Assembly: GCF_004328705.1 (NCBI RefSeq)
Contig: NZ_CP035319.1
Span: 682,001-746,000, forward strand
Reading direction: 5' to 3'
Origin: Rhodococcus sp. ABRD24
GTDB lineage: Bacteria > Actinomycetota > Actinomycetes > Mycobacteriales > Mycobacteriaceae
Length of the DNA: 64,000 nucleotides
Below are positions 59,363 to 64,000 of this stretch, piece by piece; the stretch's first letter is position 1; the number at the start of each line of letters is the position of its first letter. The notes beneath the pieces are model-generated. The model did no database searches and was not told the origin of the DNA. It saw nothing but the letters and a program-made list of their open reading frames with translations. A program made the position numbers and the translations under genes.

Positions 59363-59782
59363 ATGTGGGATCCGAACACCGTCGGGCTACTGCGCCTGCC
59401 GTCGGGCCGATGCGTTCGCGGCAGGGGCCTGCGGCGGCCGTTCCCCGGCGATCCGCCACCATCCTTTGCGGTGTACCTGACGCACCGCGAGCCGCCTGCC
59501 ACCGGGTGGGAGTCCCGGTGGATTCGCTGGCCAGACTTCTGGCTACCCTCGGATCCCGATGAACTACGGGATGCACTGCAGGAAGCGCGGATTCGCTCGG
59601 AGACCGAACGTGTCGAGATCGCGTGCAGTGGAGGGTACGGACGGACGGGGACCGCGCTGGCATGCCTCGCCGTTCTGGACGGCATCGCCGCTGGCGATGC
59701 TGTGGAATTCGTTCGCGAGCACTACACCCGACGTGCCGTCGAAATGCCGTGGCAACGCCGATTCGTCGCCCGGTTCCGATAG
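59363..59782 (+). CDS. Protein-tyrosine phosphatase-like protein
   Basis: 139-residue cytoplasmic protein. VEIACSGGYGRTGTALACLA matches the Cx5R P-loop of cysteine phosphatases (Cys and Arg present, with GRTG like dual-specificity enzymes). The N-terminal half (SGRCVRGRGLRRPFPGDPPP, then a WxxRWIRWPDFW segment) supplies the Asp-containing WPD-like loop. The ATG at 59363 has AGAGG 9 bp upstream. Substrate unknown. It stands alone, with a terminator-like hairpin after it. Confidence 0.82.
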   Translation: MWDPNTVGLLRLPSGRCVRGRGLRRPFPGDPPPSFAVYLTHREPPATGWESRWIRWPDFWLPSDPDELRDALQEARIRSETERVEIACSGGYGRTGTALACLAVLDGIAAGDAVEFVREHYTRRAVEMPWQRRFVARFR

Positions 59783-59864
59783 ACCTACCCGACATTTTTC
59801 CCGCGATTTTCTCACTTTGCGTTCTACTCGCGCGCCCGAAACAGCGGCGAGTGCGCACAACGCA

Positions 59865-59900
59865 AGCGTCCCGCCCCCGAATACCCGGGGACGGGACGCT
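59865..59900. terminator. Bidirectional hairpin between phosphatase-like and DUF4185 genes
   Basis: AGCGTCCCG and CGGGACGCT, a 9-bp stem extended by CCCCG/CGGGG after a mismatch, loop AATA-like. Lies between two convergent genes. Confidence 0.7.
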
Positions 59901-59926
59901 CACGCTCGTTTACAGAGTCAGGATAT

Positions 59927-61348
59927 TCACTCGCCGTCTACGGTCTCGACGAACCCTTCCGGCGTCTCGAAGCCCTCGAGCTTCTGCTCACCCGTGATCG
60001 CCGGGTCGGGACGATCGATCACATCGGTCGACGCCATCTTCATGCCACTCAGATCCGTGCGCATATAGATCACGTTGTACCTGTCCCAGGTCGTCAGCAC
60101 GAAATAGAGATTCTTGTCGTTGCCGGTGTTCGACCACGGATGCATGAAGCCGCCGTACTGCGACGGCAACGTAGCGGACCCGATCAGGGTCTGCGCGCCG
60201 CTCCAGCCTCCCCACGGATTGTCCGCCTGCCGGATCCGAAGGCCCTGGAGATCGGTGTACATCGCGACGTACTTGTTCAGATAGGGATTCCACTGCACGG
60301 AGAGTTCACTCACCGCCCCGCCGATTACCGTCACCGCATCCGCGATGTTCGGGGACCAGCCGGTCGCCGTCCGGTACTCGTACTTACTCGGATCGACCAT
60401 ATCGGCTGGGTTGGCGGGCACACGAGCCAGGCGCGCGGAACCGGAACGCCCGGAAGGGGTTCCGAACTCGTAGACGTACCCGTCACCGCGGTCCGGCACG
60501 AAGGCACTCATCTGCCAGTTGGCGTTCTCCGAGGACAGGGCCGGAACGCCCGCCGGGAGACCGGGCACTGGGATGTTGACGCGGACCGTGGCGATGTCCG
60601 TCGTCCAATTGTCGCCGTTGTCCGTGGAGATCGCGAGTCCGGAGTAGTTGGTGGTCCACTCACCGGGGGTATCCCACGATCGGACGGACATCCAGCGCAC
60701 GTACTGCACGCCGTCCACCGCGACACCGCCGGTCGGAATCACGGTGAACTCCGGGTTGAACGGTTCGCCCGGCCCATTGGAGATCAGACCCTTGATGACC
60801 TGCTTGGAGAAGTTCGGAGGTGCCGGAGCCAGCGGCGAGTCGTCGATCCGCATGCCGTCGGCCAGGCCGGTGTCACTACTGCGGAACAGGACGTTGCTGC
60901 GCCACTGGTCACCGGGCAGATCGCAGTCGCCGACGGTGTCGCCGAAGAGCATCATGGCGGCGCGGTCTTCGCCGGTCTTCCCGTTGTCCCACATGATGCC
61001 GAGATCGGTGCCCGAAACGCTGAATCGCTCGATGCTCTTGTTAGGGCTCCCCGGCCCGGTGACCATCTCCAGGGCCTTCGTTCTTCCGGTCAACACCGGA
61101 AGTGCGCCGTTGGGCGAACCGGTGATCCACGGAAGTGAGTTCATCATCGAACCCGTCGCACTGCCGAGGCTGCCCGAACTCAGGCTGCCCAAGCTCCCGG
61201 AAAGCCCCGCGCTTCCCGCACTGCCGTTTCCTCCCTGCCCACATGGGCCACCGACTGCCGTTGCGGGCGTCGCCACGGCAACCGAGAGTCCGACGGTCAC
61301 CGCCGCGGCGGACAGCGCCGCACCCCACCGACGATTCACTGTTCTCAC
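59927..61348 (-). CDS. Secreted DUF4185 protein
   Basis: 473 residues from a GTG at 61348 with AAGGAA upstream. Signal peptide (RWGAALSAAAVTVGLSVAVA, cut near TPATA). A Gly/Ser-rich linker (residues 35-70) leads into the DUF4185 domain, a predicted beta-propeller. Landmarks: MMLFGDTVGDCDLPGDQWRS, GVQYVRWMSVRSWDTPGEWT, SVQWNPYLNKYVAMYTDL, NLYFVLTTWDRYNVIYMRTD. Members are extracellular proteins of actinobacteria, suspected to act on polysaccharide. Function not established. Confidence 0.9.
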   Translation of the reverse strand: MRTVNRRWGAALSAAAVTVGLSVAVATPATAVGGPCGQGGNGSAGSAGLSGSLGSLSSGSLGSATGSMMNSLPWITGSPNGALPVLTGRTKALEMVTGPGSPNKSIERFSVSGTDLGIMWDNGKTGEDRAAMMLFGDTVGDCDLPGDQWRSNVLFRSSDTGLADGMRIDDSPLAPAPPNFSKQVIKGLISNGPGEPFNPEFTVIPTGGVAVDGVQYVRWMSVRSWDTPGEWTTNYSGLAISTDNGDNWTTDIATVRVNIPVPGLPAGVPALSSENANWQMSAFVPDRGDGYVYEFGTPSGRSGSARLARVPANPADMVDPSKYEYRTATGWSPNIADAVTVIGGAVSELSVQWNPYLNKYVAMYTDLQGLRIRQADNPWGGWSGAQTLIGSATLPSQYGGFMHPWSNTGNDKNLYFVLTTWDRYNVIYMRTDLSGMKMASTDVIDRPDPAITGEQKLEGFETPEGFVETVDGE

Positions 61349-61710
61349 AGACCGATTCCTTCCAGCTGGTCGGGATGTCGTCCGAGCGTGGCCCAACCGC
61401 TGATCCCCCCGGACATGTGCACCTGTCAACGTGCATTGATCAAGGAGCAAAGCACGAATTGGTCAAGACTTGGGTGTTACTTATGTGATTGTTGTGAAAA
61501 TTGAGACTCAGCCCAGGAAATCACGCCCACCCACGACCGGGAACACGGTCCCCGTTCGGCAGACACAAGCACTGGCGCGCACCCTCACTGGGACACCCGC
61601 TCCACACGTGGCCAATCTCACTTCGCCCAGGTAATCGTCGAAGCGTAGGCCGGCTACAGACTATTATGTAACGGAAAGATGAATAAGTTCTCACGGAATC
61701 AGGTAGGTGA
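61349..61710. other. Intergenic region between DUF4185 gene and gdhA
   Basis: 362 bp, distinctly AT-richer than its surroundings, without a gene. It holds the promoters of both divergent genes. TATTAT at 61662-61667 is a likely -10 for gdhA. TTGATCAA (61436-61443) and TTGGTCAA (61459-61466) are similar 8-mers 23 bp apart. A GlnR-type site is conceivable around 61470-61500 (GTTAC then GATTG and GAAAA), but the match is loose. Confidence 0.5.
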
Positions 61711-63057
<1,347 letters not shown>

Positions 63058-63073
63058 TCGTCTCCCAGTCTCC

Positions 63074-63116
63074 AAACGGCTCGGGCCCGGCATGTGATGC
63101 CGGGCCCGAGCCGTTT
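63074..63116 (+). terminator. Terminator after gdhA
   Basis: Perfect 20-bp arms (63074-63093 and 63097-63116) with loop GTG, ending GTTTCTCG, 17 bp after the gdhA stop. Confidence 0.9.
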
Positions 63117-63221
63117 CTCGACCGGGTCTCGATGCTCCCCCGAGGACCAGTTTGCACCTGGTCGTGGACAGCATGGGCGGCTGGAAACCCGCGCGCGTTG
63201 CGATCCGGCTACGGTGTGCCA

Positions 63222-64000
63222 ATGACTGACGACTCGCGCACCGTGCAGGTACCCCTCGAGGACCTGACCTTCGACGTCACCGTCGCCGGCCCGGACGACG
63301 GGGTGCCGATCGTTCTGCTGCACGGATTCCCGGAGAGTTCGGCGTCATGGCGTCCGATCACCCCGCGCCTGACCGCAACGGGGCTGCGCGTGATTGCGCC
63401 GAACCAGCGCGGCTACTCCCCCGGTGCCCGACCGGTGGCCGTCGAGGACTACCGGATCGATCATCTGGTCGGCGACGTCATCGGCCTACTCGACGCGTTC
63501 GGTCTCGAATCCGCACATCTGGTGGGACACGACTGGGGCGCTGCCGTCGCATGGCAGGTGGCCGGCCGACACCCGGACCGAATCCGCAGCCTCACCGCGG
63601 TGTCGGTGCCGCATCCGACAGCGTTCGGCTGGGCGTTGCGTGAGGACGCCGACCAGCAACGCCGGTCCGGCTACATCGGCCTACTCCGCACCGAGGGAAA
63701 GGCCGAAGCTGTTCTACTCGAGGATGATTCCCGTCGACTGCGCGCGATGTTCGGCCACGACAACGATCCCGACCTCGTCGAAACGCACGTGCGCCTGCTG
63801 GCCGAGCCGGGCGCACTGACCGCCGCGATGAACTGGTACCGGGCGATGGCGCCCGACCTCAGCGATCTGCCGCCGGTGCGCGTTCCCACAACCTATGTGT
63901 GGAGCACCGCCGATCCCGCACTCGGCCCGGCCGGCGCACGCCGCTGCGGCGAATTCGTCGATGCGCCCTATCGTTTCGTGGTACTGGAGGGCGGCAGCCA
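63222..64000 (+). CDS. Alpha/beta hydrolase, epoxide hydrolase-like, 3'-truncated by window edge
   Basis: Frame open from the ATG at 63222 to the window end (259 codons visible). HGFPESSASWRP is the oxyanion HGxP motif. LVGHDWGAAVAWQVA carries the Asp nucleophile typical of epoxide hydrolases and haloalkane dehalogenases, not the Ser of esterases. A cap region follows (ADQQRRSGYIGLL). The acid/His part is only partly in view. It likely hydrolyses epoxides. No partner gene visible. Confidence 0.88.
   Translation, partial: MTDDSRTVQVPLEDLTFDVTVAGPDDGVPIVLLHGFPESSASWRPITPRLTATGLRVIAPNQRGYSPGARPVAVEDYRIDHLVGDVIGLLDAFGLESAHLVGHDWGAAVAWQVAGRHPDRIRSLTAVSVPHPTAFGWALREDADQQRRSGYIGLLRTEGKAEAVLLEDDSRRLRAMFGHDNDPDLVETHVRLLAEPGALTAAMNWYRAMAPDLSDLPPVRVPTTYVWSTADPALGPAGARRCGEFVDAPYRFVVLEGGS

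Overview
The window is high-GC actinobacterial chromosome. Gene content, the frequent GTG starts, and gene order very like Mycobacterium tuberculosis Rv2438c to Rv2478c point to Rhodococcus or a close relative in the Nocardiaceae. Two successive M. tuberculosis-like blocks can be recognised: proB-obg-rpmA-rplU-rne-ndk-DUF4233-folC-valS, and clpX-clpP2-clpP1-tig-nei-rpiB-Rv2466c-like-pepN-DUF5130-ctaJ-HNH-glbO-GH13-(Rv2474c/Rv2475c-like)-gdh-ettA-ssb. Lineage-specific genes are inserted between and within them. No CRISPR array, insertion sequence, prophage or rRNA gene was seen. The ends cut a RecQ helicase (left) and an alpha/beta hydrolase (right).

Region 1 (1-7.5 kb): a RecQ helicase, then the ectoine operon ectABC behind a consensus Crp-type palindrome. 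ectABC ends in a 40-bp perfect palindrome shared with a convergent YhgE/Pip-type membrane protein. A class II-like sirtuin follows. Region 2 (7.5-20.4 kb, all minus): proline synthesis and ribosome-linked genes (proB, obg, rpmA, rplU), a large RNase E/G, then ndk, a DUF4233 membrane protein, folC, valS and an orphan membrane protein. Region 3 (20.4-26.7 kb): an S9 serine peptidase, a 32-residue membrane peptide, a GNAT enzyme, and a YdeP-type molybdopterin oxidoreductase translationally coupled to its sulfurtransferase fdhD. Region 4 (26.8-31.3 kb): the ClpXP2P1 and trigger factor proteostasis set.

Region 5 (31.3-42.8 kb): tRNA-Pro and tRNA-Gly, a two-TM protein ending in six GGGD(F/W)-type repeats, Nei-type glycosylase, RpiB, a CPWC thiol oxidoreductase with a SigH-like promoter, ferredoxin reductase, PepN, DUF5130, CtaJ, HNH protein, GlbO and a GH13 glucosidase. 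Region 6 (42.8-45.0 kb): a decayed alpha/beta hydrolase fragment, then a cytochrome P450 overlapped by its own TetR-type regulator. Region 7 (45.0-57.2 kb): DUF protein, thioesterase, 1,621-residue NAD-glutamate dehydrogenase, EttA, secreted lipase, SSB paralogue, CopD-CtaG fusion and a possible xdhC remnant. Region 8 (57.2-64 kb): LysR regulator, tRNA-Arg, secreted lipase, tyrosine phosphatase-like protein, DUF4185 secreted protein, the NADP-type GdhA and a partial epoxide hydrolase-like gene.

Most of the window is conserved core genome. I did not find a clear-cut unknown system. The observations most worth following are the Crp-like site ahead of ectABC, the P450-TetR pair with its operator-like dyad and a 9-bp tandem repeat in the regulator start, the oxidoreductase-fdhD pair, the GGGD-repeat membrane protein, and two gene relics. 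Operon, regulation and start-site statements come from spacing, overlaps and visible motifs only.
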